Assembly: GCF_023715245.1 (NCBI RefSeq)
Contig: NZ_JAMBNV010000001.1
Coordinates: forward strand, 434,001 to 498,000
DNA from: Sporosarcina luteola
GTDB taxonomy: Bacteria > Bacillota > Bacilli > Bacillales_A > Planococcaceae
Length of the DNA stretch: 64,000 nt
Direction of reading: 5' to 3'
Below are positions 35,663 through 45,692 of the stretch, piece by piece; position 1 is the first letter of the stretch, and the number at the start of each line of letters is the position of its first letter. The translations under genes were made by a program, and so were the position numbers. The notes under the pieces are model-generated. The model saw nothing but the letters and a program-made list of their open reading frames with translations. It searched no databases and was not told where the DNA came from.

Positions 35663-37240
35663 ATGACATATTATTTTAATACCGCAAAAACGACAGACCT
35701 TAATGAGGAATGTGAAAACCGCGTCTCTAGAAAAAGAACAGATCGATGGATATTTGCCTTATTACTGCTTGCTATGGCCTTAATCCCGCTTTTAGTAGGA
35801 GGGCACGTGAAAAATGTCGTAGGACCTCATATTTCTACTATTGGCCTTCTTACTTCCGGTGTTAAGGGAGATCTTTTCACATATTATAAGATGGTCAGCT
35901 TAATTATTTTAACTGTGATTGCTGTTATCATGTTGCTATCCAAATTGTTTTTCATGAACGGCAAGCTTCGCTCAACGAAGTTGAACTTGTTTATTAGCAT
36001 TTTTGCAGTTGCTATCATTCTATCAACTATTTTTTCTAAAAGTATTTCTATAGCTCTATGGGGACAGTTCAACCGTTCAGATGGGGCCATTTCATATATA
36101 TGCTATCTAACTTTGTTTTTTGTTGCAATGAATATTGAATATCCGAAACGCGCTATTCATTATGTTATGTATGCATTATACCCATTTGTCTTTATTAACT
36201 TGTTCCTAATTACGATGAATTTTTATGGTCATGATGCAATGAAGTACCCTCTGGTCCAAAAAATGATGACGATGTTTGTTCCAGAAGGTGCATCATTAGG
36301 GGATAACTCTATCTTACTAGGTACGCTTAACCAATGGAACTATATGAGCGGGATGTTTGCTGTTATGACGGTTATGTATCTAGCATGGGCAATTATAGAT
36401 CTTAACAAGATTAGAAGTATTATAAATACGGTTTTTGCAGTCGTTTCTTTTGCCATTATGCTAATGTCAACTTCCACAAGTGGTTTCTTGACAATTGTTG
36501 TACTTATTCCATTACTAATTGTTTTAGTCTATAAATCTGGTAACTATAAGAAAGCATTGGTTGCTGTATTAGCATTTGCATTTCTTAGTGCACCAATTTT
36601 TCATATTCTTGCTGAAAAGAGTCCAAGAGTATGGTCTGAATCGATCGGTTTCCTTATAGAGAAGAATCCCTATGTTAAAGAACAGCCTAATGCAATGAAT
36701 GCGTCTGAGTTCAAATATACATTAGAGAATAAAGCCTTTGCTGCAGAGAATCAATTCGAGCTTCCTGAGTTACCAGAAAGGGGAATAGCTGCTGGTTCTG
36801 GTCGTGCGTATATTTGGGAAAAGACTTATGACTTAACGATAGATCGTCCCTTATTTGGTTATGGTCTTGATACATTAATGTATCATTTTCCGCATTACAA
36901 TATAGATGCTCGAGCTGGTATGTGGGATGAAAATACAATTATCGACAAACCACATAGTATGTATATGGGTATTTTTTATGGAACTGGCATAGTTGGTATC
37001 ATCGGATTTGCCGGGATTGCCATCCTAACAGTTTCGGCTGCCTTGAAAATAGTTTTTACAAGGAGACAAGCTACTATAGCTGTCCTCGCCGTAGGATGGA
37101 TTGCATACCTATTCCAAGCATTATTCAATGACTCCCTCCCTGGATCAACAGGACCAATGTGGACGATAGCTGGAATGATGATAGGTATACTTATGCTAAA
37201 TAACGACATTGAGGAGAAAACTAATGGAAGAAACGATTGA
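35663..37240 (+). CDS. O-antigen ligase/polymerase family membrane protein (WaaL/Wzy_C)
   Basis: 525 aa, about 12 helices, with a large extracellular loop (about residues 310-420) before the last helices and the Wzy_C-type segment RPLFGYGLDTLMYHFPHYN containing the conserved Gly-x-Gly and His. Such proteins either polymerise glycan units, ligate them to an acceptor, or act as O-oligosaccharyltransferases. The pairing with a TPR protein and closeness to the S-layer gene make glycosylation of a surface protein a possibility, but a second polymerase is present at 46933. AAGGAAGG precedes the ATG. Confidence 0.8.
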   Translation: MTYYFNTAKTTDLNEECENRVSRKRTDRWIFALLLLAMALIPLLVGGHVKNVVGPHISTIGLLTSGVKGDLFTYYKMVSLIILTVIAVIMLLSKLFFMNGKLRSTKLNLFISIFAVAIILSTIFSKSISIALWGQFNRSDGAISYICYLTLFFVAMNIEYPKRAIHYVMYALYPFVFINLFLITMNFYGHDAMKYPLVQKMMTMFVPEGASLGDNSILLGTLNQWNYMSGMFAVMTVMYLAWAIIDLNKIRSIINTVFAVVSFAIMLMSTSTSGFLTIVVLIPLLIVLVYKSGNYKKALVAVLAFAFLSAPIFHILAEKSPRVWSESIGFLIEKNPYVKEQPNAMNASEFKYTLENKAFAAENQFELPELPERGIAAGSGRAYIWEKTYDLTIDRPLFGYGLDTLMYHFPHYNIDARAGMWDENTIIDKPHSMYMGIFYGTGIVGIIGFAGIAILTVSAALKIVFTRRQATIAVLAVGWIAYLFQALFNDSLPGSTGPMWTIAGMMIGILMLNNDIEEKTNGRND

Positions 37241-38144
37241 ATTACGTGAATTAATTGAGACAGTTTGGAAAGGTAAGTGGATCATTGCTGGCCTGACTGC
37301 ACTCTGTGTATTCATAGCAGCCATTGTAAGTTGGTCTGTCCTTCCGGAGGAATATGAATCGAAAGCTACGGTTCAAGTGGCCAGTGAAGTTCAGGACGCG
37401 GGAATTATGGCGAGTTATGTCGCAGCAGAGTTTACACCGGTAATTTTCACACAACGAATTAAAAATCCGACGCTTATGGATGAAGCTCTTGAAGAAGCCG
37501 GAATCAAAGAAAAATTCGATGTGGAGCGTCTATCTGTCAACACGCAAGCAAATACTAATCTTGTAGAGTTGAAGTATACGGCGTTTTCTCCAGAAGTGGC
37601 GCAACAAGAATTAACAATATTTATTCAAAAAACGAAAGAGCGTATGAACGTGTCTGTGAAAAGCACTTTGGACGAACTTGAAAAAACATATACATCAGAG
37701 TCAAAACATCTTTCCGGGGAAATTGAAGCACTTGTAGGTAAATATAATGAAAAAATTGCCACAAATGGCCTTCCTGAAATATTGATCATGCAAACGTTGA
37801 TTGGATCACAGATCATCACGCCGGTTACTGAAGAACAAATGAACGCCTTATCAAGAGTGGATGGCACTCTTCATAACGAGCTAATGCAAATGCAAGCGCA
37901 AATCGCTTCAAAATCTGCTGAATATCGAAAAGTTCTAGATAAATACCAATCAGTAAAAACTGGTCTCGATAGTTTCAGGCCAGATCCATTCATTCGTCAA
38001 ATCGTTGATCCGACGTTACCGGAAAGACCATTTGCACCGAGTAAATCTTTGAATGTGGCTATTGCTATGACCATTGGTCTATTGGCAGGAGTAGGAATTG
38101 TGGTTTTCCGTGAGTACTGGAAGAACTCTGCACCGGTAAAATAG
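37224..38144 (+). CDS. Wzz-like chain-length determinant (YveK/CapA type)
   Basis: 306 aa. Helix 1 at about 18-40, a long periplasmic-equivalent coiled region (about 130-240), the Pro-rich motif LPERPFAPSK, and helix 2 (about 270-292). It regulates glycan chain length and export in Wzx/Wzy systems. No cytoplasmic tyrosine kinase (CapB/YwqD) or phosphatase gene follows, which is unusual for Firmicutes clusters. The ATG at 37224 has GAGGAG 7 nt upstream and overlaps the previous gene by 17 nt. Confidence 0.85.
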   Translation: MEETIELRELIETVWKGKWIIAGLTALCVFIAAIVSWSVLPEEYESKATVQVASEVQDAGIMASYVAAEFTPVIFTQRIKNPTLMDEALEEAGIKEKFDVERLSVNTQANTNLVELKYTAFSPEVAQQELTIFIQKTKERMNVSVKSTLDELEKTYTSESKHLSGEIEALVGKYNEKIATNGLPEILIMQTLIGSQIITPVTEEQMNALSRVDGTLHNELMQMQAQIASKSAEYRKVLDKYQSVKTGLDSFRPDPFIRQIVDPTLPERPFAPSKSLNVAIAMTIGLLAGVGIVVFREYWKNSAPVK

Positions 38145-38168
38145 GATATTAGAAAGAAGGTTCTGAAA

Positions 38169-40013
38169 TTGGGTTACAAATTACGATACCTTACATTTTT
38201 TATACTCGACTCAGCAATCGTACTTTCTGCAATATTCATGAGTTATTATTTGCTTCATCCAACGATTCCTGTATTTTCAGACACGATGATATTGTTAAGT
38301 GCAATTACTCTACTTATTAGTCACCACATTGCAGCTTATTTTTTTCACTTATACGATAGAGTTTGGAGTGTAGCCTCTGTCCGTGAGTTATTTATTATTG
38401 GACTAGCAGTTACAATTTCCGTAGCTGCCGCGAGTGGTATGCAATATCTTATTAAGAATGATATCTATTTTAGGATCATGGCGATTACATGGATGCTTCA
38501 TATAATTATGATTGGTGGCTCTCGATTTTTTCTACGATTAATTAAAGATCGTGAATCATTTATAAATCACGTGGATAAAAGAAGGGTTCTCATTGTTGGA
38601 GCTGGTAAAGCTGGGACAATGCTTGCAAGAAATCTCCAACGTGCTAAAAATCCAGAGCATTTGCCGGTTGCTTTTGTAGATGATGACCCGAGAAAGCAGT
38701 ACTTAAAAATTATGAATATAACAGTTCAGGGAAAAACAAAAGATATCGAGAAACTTGTGGAAAAAAAGAAAATTACGGACATTATTATCGCAATCCCATC
38801 ACTTGGACGAATGGGGATAAGTAGCATTTATGAAAGATGTGCGAAAACGGGTGTGAAAGTAAAAATCATGCCCAAGATTGAAGACGTCATGACAGGAAAA
38901 ATCTCGGTAAACGATATGCGTGATGTTAATATCGAGGATCTACTTGGTCGTGAAGAAGTGCAGCTTGATTTAAAAGCAATAGCAGATAAGTTAACGAACA
39001 AAACAATTCTTGTTACAGGTGCAGGCGGATCTATCGGTTCAGAAATTTGTCGGCAAGTACTTGAATTTCGACCGAAGCAATTGCTTCTCCTCGGTCATGG
39101 CGAAAGTTCAATTTATAATACAGACATGGAATTGAGAAAAAAGTTTACTAAGAATACGAATATCATTCCCATCATTGCTGATGTTCAAGATCGAGAACGT
39201 ATTTTTGATATAATTGATCAATATAAACCTGATGTTATTTACCATGCCGCAGCACATAAACATGTCCCACTAATGGAAGCGAACCCGATGGAAGCAGTCA
39301 AAAACAACATATTTGGAACTAAAAACATCGCGGAAGCCGCAGACATGTTTAGCGTATCGCATTTTGTACTTGTGTCAACAGACAAAGCCGTCAACCCTCC
39401 AAACATCATGGGTGCAACAAAACGTTTTGCTGAAATGATTGTCCAAAATCTTGCAAAAACCAGCGAAACCAAGTTTGCCGCAGTTCGGTTTGGAAATGTT
39501 TTAGGATCTCGTGGCAGTGTTGTACCATTATTTAAACAGCAAATAGCACAAGGTGGTCCAGTAACCGTGACAGACCCTGAAATGACACGTTACTTTATGA
39601 CAATCCCAGAAGCCTCTAGGCTCGTAATCCAAGCGGGTACCTTGGCAATGGGCGGCGAAGTGTTCGTCCTAGACATGGGCGAGCCGGTAAAAATCATAGA
39701 TCTGGCGAAGAACTTAATTAGGCTGTCAGGGTATAGGGAAGAAGAAATTGAGATTAAATTCTCTGGTATTCGGCCTGGTGAGAAGCTGTATGAAGAGCTT
39801 CTGAATGAAAGTGAACGGCAAAGTGAATATGTTTATCCGAAGATTTATGTTGGGAAAGCTACACCAATAAGTGAGTTAGAGATGGAGTACGTATTGGATA
39901 AATTGCTTGGTATGGAGATATATGAGTTGAAGGCTACGCTTATAGGTATTGCGAATCGGAAGGTTCCAGAAGTTAAGAGTAAGTTGCTGTTGTTCGAAAC
40001 GGAATATTCTTAA
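38169..40013 (+). CDS. UDP-GlcNAc 4,6-dehydratase, membrane-bound (PglF/CapD/WbpM family)
   Basis: 614 aa. Four N-terminal helices (about 10-120), a CoA-binding-like Rossmann region (about 140-260), then a SDR dehydratase domain (about 280-560) with NAD motif GAGGSIGSE and active-site block STDKAVNPPNIMGATKR, where Met replaces the usual Tyr, as in WbpM/PglF. It converts UDP-GlcNAc to the 4-keto-6-deoxy sugar, the first step to UDP-bacillosamine. Partners in this locus are the aminotransferase at 53627 and acetyltransferase at 52059. TTG start with AAGG upstream. Confidence 0.9.
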   Translation: MGYKLRYLTFFILDSAIVLSAIFMSYYLLHPTIPVFSDTMILLSAITLLISHHIAAYFFHLYDRVWSVASVRELFIIGLAVTISVAAASGMQYLIKNDIYFRIMAITWMLHIIMIGGSRFFLRLIKDRESFINHVDKRRVLIVGAGKAGTMLARNLQRAKNPEHLPVAFVDDDPRKQYLKIMNITVQGKTKDIEKLVEKKKITDIIIAIPSLGRMGISSIYERCAKTGVKVKIMPKIEDVMTGKISVNDMRDVNIEDLLGREEVQLDLKAIADKLTNKTILVTGAGGSIGSEICRQVLEFRPKQLLLLGHGESSIYNTDMELRKKFTKNTNIIPIIADVQDRERIFDIIDQYKPDVIYHAAAHKHVPLMEANPMEAVKNNIFGTKNIAEAADMFSVSHFVLVSTDKAVNPPNIMGATKRFAEMIVQNLAKTSETKFAAVRFGNVLGSRGSVVPLFKQQIAQGGPVTVTDPEMTRYFMTIPEASRLVIQAGTLAMGGEVFVLDMGEPVKIIDLAKNLIRLSGYREEEIEIKFSGIRPGEKLYEELLNESERQSEYVYPKIYVGKATPISELEMEYVLDKLLGMEIYELKATLIGIANRKVPEVKSKLLLFETEYS

Positions 40014-40141
40014 TTAATTTGGTGTTTTATGAATGTTTTCTACTAAAGAAATTTTCGGGACACAAGGGATACAAGCAGCCACTTTACTTCTAGGTTTTGA
40101 CTGCTGAAGTTATAGAATAGAAGAGAGGTGGCATTTTTAAT

Positions 40142-41347
40142 ATGAATATCTTATTAGTTACCTTGGCGTATCCAGAAGATGAAAAACAAACTAATTTATA
40201 TACAGATTTAATGTCAGAGTTCAAAAAAAATGGGCACGATATTACAGTTGTATGTCAGAGGGAGAGAAGACATAAAAAGCAGACTGAAATAACTCCTCAC
40301 CAGACCATTCCCGTTTTGAGAGTACGAACAGGAAATATTACTAAAACGAATATAATAGAAAAAGGTATTAGTACGTTACTTTTAGAAGCCCAATTTATTA
40401 AAGCAATAAAAAAACATTTGAGAAATAAAAAATTTGATCTTGTTTTATATTCGACTCCACCAATAACGTTGGAGAAGGTAATTAGATTTTTAAAAGTTAA
40501 TCAGGAATCCATGACCTATTTGTTGTTAAAAGACATTTTCCCTCAAAATGCGGTCGATATTGGTTTATTACAGGAAAACAGTATTATCCATAAGTATTTT
40601 AAGAAGAAAGAAAAAGCACTTTATAATTTAAGTGATGTTATAGGTTGTATGTCTGAAGGTAATAAACAATTCTTAATTAAACATAATCCTGAAATTGATA
40701 AAAGGAAGGTAGAAGTAAACCCCAACACAATAATACCTACAATTATGAAAACAATATCTCCTCATAGCAAAATTAGAGAACAATTTAATATACCTCAAGA
40801 TGCGCTTTTCTTTATTTATGGTGGTAATTTAGGTAAACCACAAGGCATTGACTTTCTGATAAGTTCTCTGAATATGTATAAAAATCATGAGGACATATTC
40901 TTTCTAATTGTTGGTTCAGGGACAGAATATACAAAGATACAAAAATTCTTGGAAATGAATAAGCCTATGAATATTAGGCTTGAAGCTTATATGCCAAAAG
41001 AGCAATACGATGAAGTAGTACGTGCTGCTGACATAGGTTTGATTTATTTAGATGAGCGTTTTACAATTCCAAATATCCCTTCAAGATTGACTGCATATAT
41101 GGATAATTCAATACCAGTTCTAGCTGTTGCCGATAAAAATACTGACTTGAAAGATATAATTCATGATGCACGGTGCGGATATTACACGCCTTCGGGAAAT
41201 GAAATATTATTTAAAGAAACAATTGAAAAGATAAAGAATGAAAGAGAATCTTTAAAAAATCTTGGGGAAAATGGTCGTCAATATTTAGAACATTACTTCC
41301 ATGTTTCAAGATCATATGAAAAGATTATGAAACATTTTAACAGATAG
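40142..41347 (+). CDS. Glycosyltransferase family 4 (CapL/WbuB-like)
   Basis: 401 aa, GT-B fold. The N-terminus (MNILLVTLAYPEDEKQTNLY), the LVLYSTPPITLEKVI segment and IYGGNLGKPQGIDFLI match the WbuB/CapL group that transfers N-acetyl-L-fucosamine to the lipid carrier-linked sugar. That fits the neighbouring capE-capF-capG genes. Cytoplasmic, peripheral. AGAGAGGTGG precedes the ATG. Confidence 0.85.
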   Translation: MNILLVTLAYPEDEKQTNLYTDLMSEFKKNGHDITVVCQRERRHKKQTEITPHQTIPVLRVRTGNITKTNIIEKGISTLLLEAQFIKAIKKHLRNKKFDLVLYSTPPITLEKVIRFLKVNQESMTYLLLKDIFPQNAVDIGLLQENSIIHKYFKKKEKALYNLSDVIGCMSEGNKQFLIKHNPEIDKRKVEVNPNTIIPTIMKTISPHSKIREQFNIPQDALFFIYGGNLGKPQGIDFLISSLNMYKNHEDIFFLIVGSGTEYTKIQKFLEMNKPMNIRLEAYMPKEQYDEVVRAADIGLIYLDERFTIPNIPSRLTAYMDNSIPVLAVADKNTDLKDIIHDARCGYYTPSGNEILFKETIEKIKNERESLKNLGENGRQYLEHYFHVSRSYEKIMKHFNR

Positions 41348-41357
41348 GATGGGTTTT

Positions 41358-42380
41358 ATGTTTACAAATAAAACATTACTTATTACAGGCGGCACGGGTT
41401 CATTTGGAAATGCAGTAATGGAACGTTTTTTATATACTGATGTAAAAGAAATTCGTATCTTTTCACGAGATGAAAAAAAGCAAGACGACATGCGTAAATT
41501 ATATAATAATAACAAGTTGAAATTCTATATTGGAGATGTACGAGATCTTGCTAGCGTAAAGTATGCAATGAATGGTGTAGACTATGTTTTTCACGCCGCG
41601 GCACTAAAGCAAGTCCCTTCTTGCGAGTTTTTTCCGATGGAAGCTGTGAAAACAAATGTTCTTGGGACTGAAAATGTGTTAAATGCATCAATTGAATTCG
41701 GTGTGAAAAAAGTAATTTGCCTTTCAACGGATAAAGCAGCATACCCAATTAATGCAATGGGGATTTCTAAAGCAATGATGGAAAAAGTATTTGTGGCAAA
41801 AGCGAAAACTGTTTCTCCCGAAAAAACTCTTATTTGTGGAACAAGATATGGAAATGTTATGGCATCCCGTGGTTCAGTCATACCACTCTTTGTAGAACAA
41901 ATTAAAACTGGGAAGCCACTGACAATTACAGATCCAGATATGACAAGATTTCTAATGAGTTTAGAAGAAGCGGTTGAACTCGTTGTTTTTGCTTTTGAGA
42001 ATGCTAATACTGGCGATATAATGGTGCAAAAATCTCCAGCTTCGACAATTGCTGATTTAGCACAAGCAGTAAAAGAAATCTTTAATGCAGATAATGAACT
42101 CAAAATCATTGGTACACGTCATGGAGAAAAGCTATTTGAAACTTTACTTACGAGGGAAGAACATGTAGTTGCAGAAGACCTAAAAGGCTTCTACAGAGTA
42201 CCTGCAGATAATCGTGATCTGAACTATGATAAATACTTCAAGGAAGGTAATGAAAAACTTTCTACGGATGAAGAATATAATTCGCACAATACATATCGAC
42301 TTTCAATCGAGCAAATTAAAGGCAAGCTTTTAGAACTTCCTTATATACAGAGTGAATTGAAAGGATGGAATAACAAGTGA
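41358..42380 (+). CDS. capE: UDP-GlcNAc C4,6-dehydratase/C5-epimerase CapE (FnlA)
   Basis: 340 aa SDR enzyme with NAD motif GGTGSFGNAV and active site STDKAAYPINAMGISK. First step of UDP-L-FucNAc synthesis: dehydration and C5 inversion of UDP-GlcNAc. The start at 41358 follows AGGATGGG by 8 nt; an in-frame ATG three codons earlier has poorer spacing. Its TGA overlaps the GTG start of capF (GTGA), giving coupling. Confidence 0.92.
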   Translation: MFTNKTLLITGGTGSFGNAVMERFLYTDVKEIRIFSRDEKKQDDMRKLYNNNKLKFYIGDVRDLASVKYAMNGVDYVFHAAALKQVPSCEFFPMEAVKTNVLGTENVLNASIEFGVKKVICLSTDKAAYPINAMGISKAMMEKVFVAKAKTVSPEKTLICGTRYGNVMASRGSVIPLFVEQIKTGKPLTITDPDMTRFLMSLEEAVELVVFAFENANTGDIMVQKSPASTIADLAQAVKEIFNADNELKIIGTRHGEKLFETLLTREEHVVAEDLKGFYRVPADNRDLNYDKYFKEGNEKLSTDEEYNSHNTYRLSIEQIKGKLLELPYIQSELKGWNNK

Positions 42381-43486
42381 AAATACTTGTAACTGGTGCA
42401 GGAGGGTTCCTCGGTAAAAATCTAGTTGCTGAGCTGAAAAATCAGGGGTATGAAGATTTACTTTTGTATACAAGAAATCAGACAAAAGATGATTTGGAAG
42501 CATATACAAAAGAATGTGAATTTGTTTATCACTTAGCTGGAGTTAATAGAACTAAAAATGAAAAGGAGTTCATGGCTGGAAACTATGATTTAACTTCCGA
42601 GTTGTTAAAGTTTCTGAAAAAACATAATAACAAATCGCCGGTACTTATCACTTCTTCTATTCAGGCCGTTAAGGATAATCCATATGGGATAAGCAAAAAA
42701 GCTGGAGAGAATTTAGTTTTCAAACACTCCGAAGAAACAGGTTCAAAAGTATATGTTTATAGACTTCCTAACCTATTCGGGAAGTGGAGCAAACCAAACT
42801 ACAACACGGTTGTTGCAACATATTGTTACAATATCGCTAGAGGTCTAGATATTCAGGTTAATAATCCAGACGCAGAACTTACCCTGTCCTATATAGATGA
42901 TGTTTTAGAGGAGTTTATAAAAGCATTAAAGGGAACCCCATCAATAATAGATAACTATTGTTATGTACCAATAACACATTCAATTAACCTTGGTGATCTG
43001 GCAAGGATAGTAAAAAGTTTCAAAGAAACTCGTAATAAATTGAGTATTCCCGATATGGATGATGCGTTAACTAAGAAGCTTTACAGTACTTATTTAAGTT
43101 TTTTACGAGAAGATGATTTCTCCTATGCTTTGAAGATGAATAAGGATCAACGAGGTTCTTTTACTGAATTTATTCGAACGCCTGATAGAGGGCAAGTATC
43201 AGTTAATATATCCAAACCAGGAATTACAAAAGGGAACCACTGGCATCATACTAAAAATGAAAAGTTTCTAGTCGTTAGTGGAGAAGGACTAATAAGATTT
43301 AGGGAAATAGATTCTAATGAAGTTATTGAATACAGAGTGAATGGAGAAAAGCTTGAAGTTATAGATATACCCACTGGATACACTCACTCTATAGTAAACG
43401 TAGGAAAAACTGACTTAGTAACGGTAATGTGGGTAAATGAATGTTTCGACCCCGACAAACCAGACACATTTTATTTGGAGGTTTAA
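42377..43486 (+). CDS. capF: CapF (FnlB/WbjC): bifunctional C3-epimerase/C4-reductase
   Basis: 369 aa. N-terminal SDR reductase (GAGGFLGKNLV; YGISKKAGE) about 1-245, and a C-terminal cupin domain (about 255-365, GNHWHHTKNEKFLVVSGEG) carrying the epimerase and zinc site. Second step to UDP-L-FucNAc. GTG start overlapping capE. Confidence 0.92.
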   Translation: MKILVTGAGGFLGKNLVAELKNQGYEDLLLYTRNQTKDDLEAYTKECEFVYHLAGVNRTKNEKEFMAGNYDLTSELLKFLKKHNNKSPVLITSSIQAVKDNPYGISKKAGENLVFKHSEETGSKVYVYRLPNLFGKWSKPNYNTVVATYCYNIARGLDIQVNNPDAELTLSYIDDVLEEFIKALKGTPSIIDNYCYVPITHSINLGDLARIVKSFKETRNKLSIPDMDDALTKKLYSTYLSFLREDDFSYALKMNKDQRGSFTEFIRTPDRGQVSVNISKPGITKGNHWHHTKNEKFLVVSGEGLIRFREIDSNEVIEYRVNGEKLEVIDIPTGYTHSIVNVGKTDLVTVMWVNECFDPDKPDTFYLEV

Positions 43487-43491
43487 ATTTA

Positions 43492-44622
43492 ATGGAGAAG
43501 TTAAAAGTAATGACGATAGTAGGTACCAGACCTGAAATAATTAGATTATCGGAAACTATAAAAGCATGTGATAAATACTTTAATCATGTGCTTGTTCATA
43601 CAGGGCAAAACTGGGATTACACATTAAATGAGGTTTTTTTTGAAGAGCTTGGTCTTCGGCAACCGGATCACTACTTAAATGCTGTTGGCGAACATTTAGG
43701 AGAAACGATGGGAAATATCATTGCTAAATCTTATGAGGTATTAAAGCAGGAAAAACCTGATGCATTACTAATATTAGGAGATACTAATAGTTGTATGTCT
43801 GCGGTTTCCGCTAAACGCTTAAAAATCCCTATTTTCCATATGGAAGCGGGAAACCGATGTTTTGATCAGAATGTGCCAGAAGAAATCAATCGAAAAATAG
43901 TAGATCATATTTCTGATATAAATTTACCATATACGGAGCATAGCCGAAGATATCTTCTGTCGGAAGGTATTCGTAAAGAGCATATATTTGTGACTGGCTC
44001 ACCCATGACAGAAGTGTTAAATAAGAATATGCAGGCAATCAAGAATAGCAAGATTCTTAGTGAGTTAGAACTTGAAAAAGGAAAGTATATTCTCATCTCT
44101 GCACACCGTGAAGAGAATATTGATAATGAGCGAAATTTTCTATCATTGATGAATACTGTTAATAATATTGCAGAAAGCTATAAAATCCCTATTATATATT
44201 CTACACACCCGCGAAGCTGGAAAAAAATAGAGGAAATGGGTTATGAATTTCATCCGCTAGTTAGACAGTTGAAACCATTTGGTTTTTTTGATTATAATCA
44301 TCTTCAGCTAAATTCTTTTATAGTTTTGTCTGACAGTGGGACTTTATCTGAAGAATCAGCCATTCTTGGTTTTCCTGGGGTACTAATTAGAACTTCTACT
44401 GAACGACCAGAAGTTCTTGATAAGGGAACAATAGTAATCGGGGGAATCAAGGAAATAGAATGCATACAAGCAGTCAATTTATGTCGAACTATGTGGGAAA
44501 ATCAAGAAAAGACATATTTGGCTAATGATTATAAAGATGAGAATGTTTCTGTGAAAGTTATAAAAATTATTCAAAGTTATACTGGGATTATAAATTCAGA
44601 TATTTGGAGAAAAAATGATTAG
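43492..44622 (+). CDS. capG: CapG (FnlC/WbjD): UDP-sugar 2-epimerase giving UDP-L-FucNAc
   Basis: 376 aa, UDP-GlcNAc 2-epimerase superfamily (GTRPEIIR at the N-terminus, HTGQNWD, LGDTNS, EAGNRCFD, SDSGTLSEES). In this gene order it completes UDP-L-FucNAc by epimerising at C2. The ATG at 43492 follows TTTGGAGG; the longer frame begins inside capF. It could also act on UDP-GlcNAc, but context favours L-FucNAc. Confidence 0.9.
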   Translation: MEKLKVMTIVGTRPEIIRLSETIKACDKYFNHVLVHTGQNWDYTLNEVFFEELGLRQPDHYLNAVGEHLGETMGNIIAKSYEVLKQEKPDALLILGDTNSCMSAVSAKRLKIPIFHMEAGNRCFDQNVPEEINRKIVDHISDINLPYTEHSRRYLLSEGIRKEHIFVTGSPMTEVLNKNMQAIKNSKILSELELEKGKYILISAHREENIDNERNFLSLMNTVNNIAESYKIPIIYSTHPRSWKKIEEMGYEFHPLVRQLKPFGFFDYNHLQLNSFIVLSDSGTLSEESAILGFPGVLIRTSTERPEVLDKGTIVIGGIKEIECIQAVNLCRTMWENQEKTYLANDYKDENVSVKVIKIIQSYTGIINSDIWRKND

Positions 44623-45622
44623 TATAATAATACCGTTATATAATGTTGAAGATTATATTATAAGTTGTCTAGAGTCTTTGGAAGCCCAAACATATAAAAA
44701 TTATGAATTAATTATAGTTAATGATGGATCAACTGACAATTCCTATCTATTAGTGCAAGAATATGTAAAAAGAACTAATATGAATGTACTTTTATTAAGC
44801 CAAAAAAACGCAGGTGTAAGTTCAGCACGCAATAAGGGCCTGGAATACGCTAAGGGAGAATATGTATGTTTTATAGATGCTGATGACATAGTAGACAATA
44901 AGTATCTTGAAATAATGCTTACTCTTTGTTGTAAAGCTAGTTGTGATTTAATTATTTGTGGTCTTAGATCTGTACCTGAAGAATTTCGAGAAAATGAAAA
45001 TAAAATTATCGCTAATACCGACAAGACCTTGATAATGGATACTCAGGAAGCCCTAAAAAGCTTCCTATACAAGAAAATAAATTGTGGAATGGGTTCCTTT
45101 TTGGTAAGAAAAGAAATTCTTTCTGATAATAATGTGAATTTTTCTGTGGGATTTAGGTACAGTGAAGATCAAGAGTTAATTTGGAAAATGATTAATCATT
45201 CAAAAAGAATTGCTTATAATGAAGTTGAATTATATTTTTATAGAATGCGAAAGAACTCAGCTATGAGTATTATCGATAGTAAGAGAACAGATGGATTAAA
45301 GTTAATGGAAAGGTTAGAAGTTTATTTTAGAGATTATAATCCTGTTTTTTACGAGGAGTTTAGAAAGTTTGGAATTGCGAGATGGGTTTGGGCAACTACA
45401 TGGCAGGCTGCGTTGGGAAGTGATGACTTTAAAAATTTTAAGTTCTATATAGATAGACTTAATGCAAGTATTTATTTCAAGAAATTATTATTATTTCCCG
45501 ATAAGAAGGTGAAGCTTAGTAGTTTATTATATATTATCTCACCAAAAATATATTATTATAGTGTAAAATTTATTCTTCCGAAAGTTTTTGATGTTCGGAG
45601 TGCTGTTTTGAGTAAAACCTAG
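44615..45622 (+). CDS. Glycosyltransferase family 2
   Basis: 335 aa, GT-A fold. MISIIIPLYNVEDYI, VNDGSTDNS and the DxD motif FIDADDIVD are visible in the first 95 residues. The C-terminal half has few recognisable features. It starts 8 bp inside capG. Adds one sugar to the repeat unit; donor and acceptor unknown. Confidence 0.88.
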   Translation: MISIIIPLYNVEDYIISCLESLEAQTYKNYELIIVNDGSTDNSYLLVQEYVKRTNMNVLLLSQKNAGVSSARNKGLEYAKGEYVCFIDADDIVDNKYLEIMLTLCCKASCDLIICGLRSVPEEFRENENKIIANTDKTLIMDTQEALKSFLYKKINCGMGSFLVRKEILSDNNVNFSVGFRYSEDQELIWKMINHSKRIAYNEVELYFYRMRKNSAMSIIDSKRTDGLKLMERLEVYFRDYNPVFYEEFRKFGIARWVWATTWQAALGSDDFKNFKFYIDRLNASIYFKKLLLFPDKKVKLSSLLYIISPKIYYYSVKFILPKVFDVRSAVLSKT

Positions 45623-45692
45623 TTAATCGTAACAAAGTATTTCAAACAAATATTTATAGAAAAAATGGTTGGAATTAAGCGAGGTAATATAA

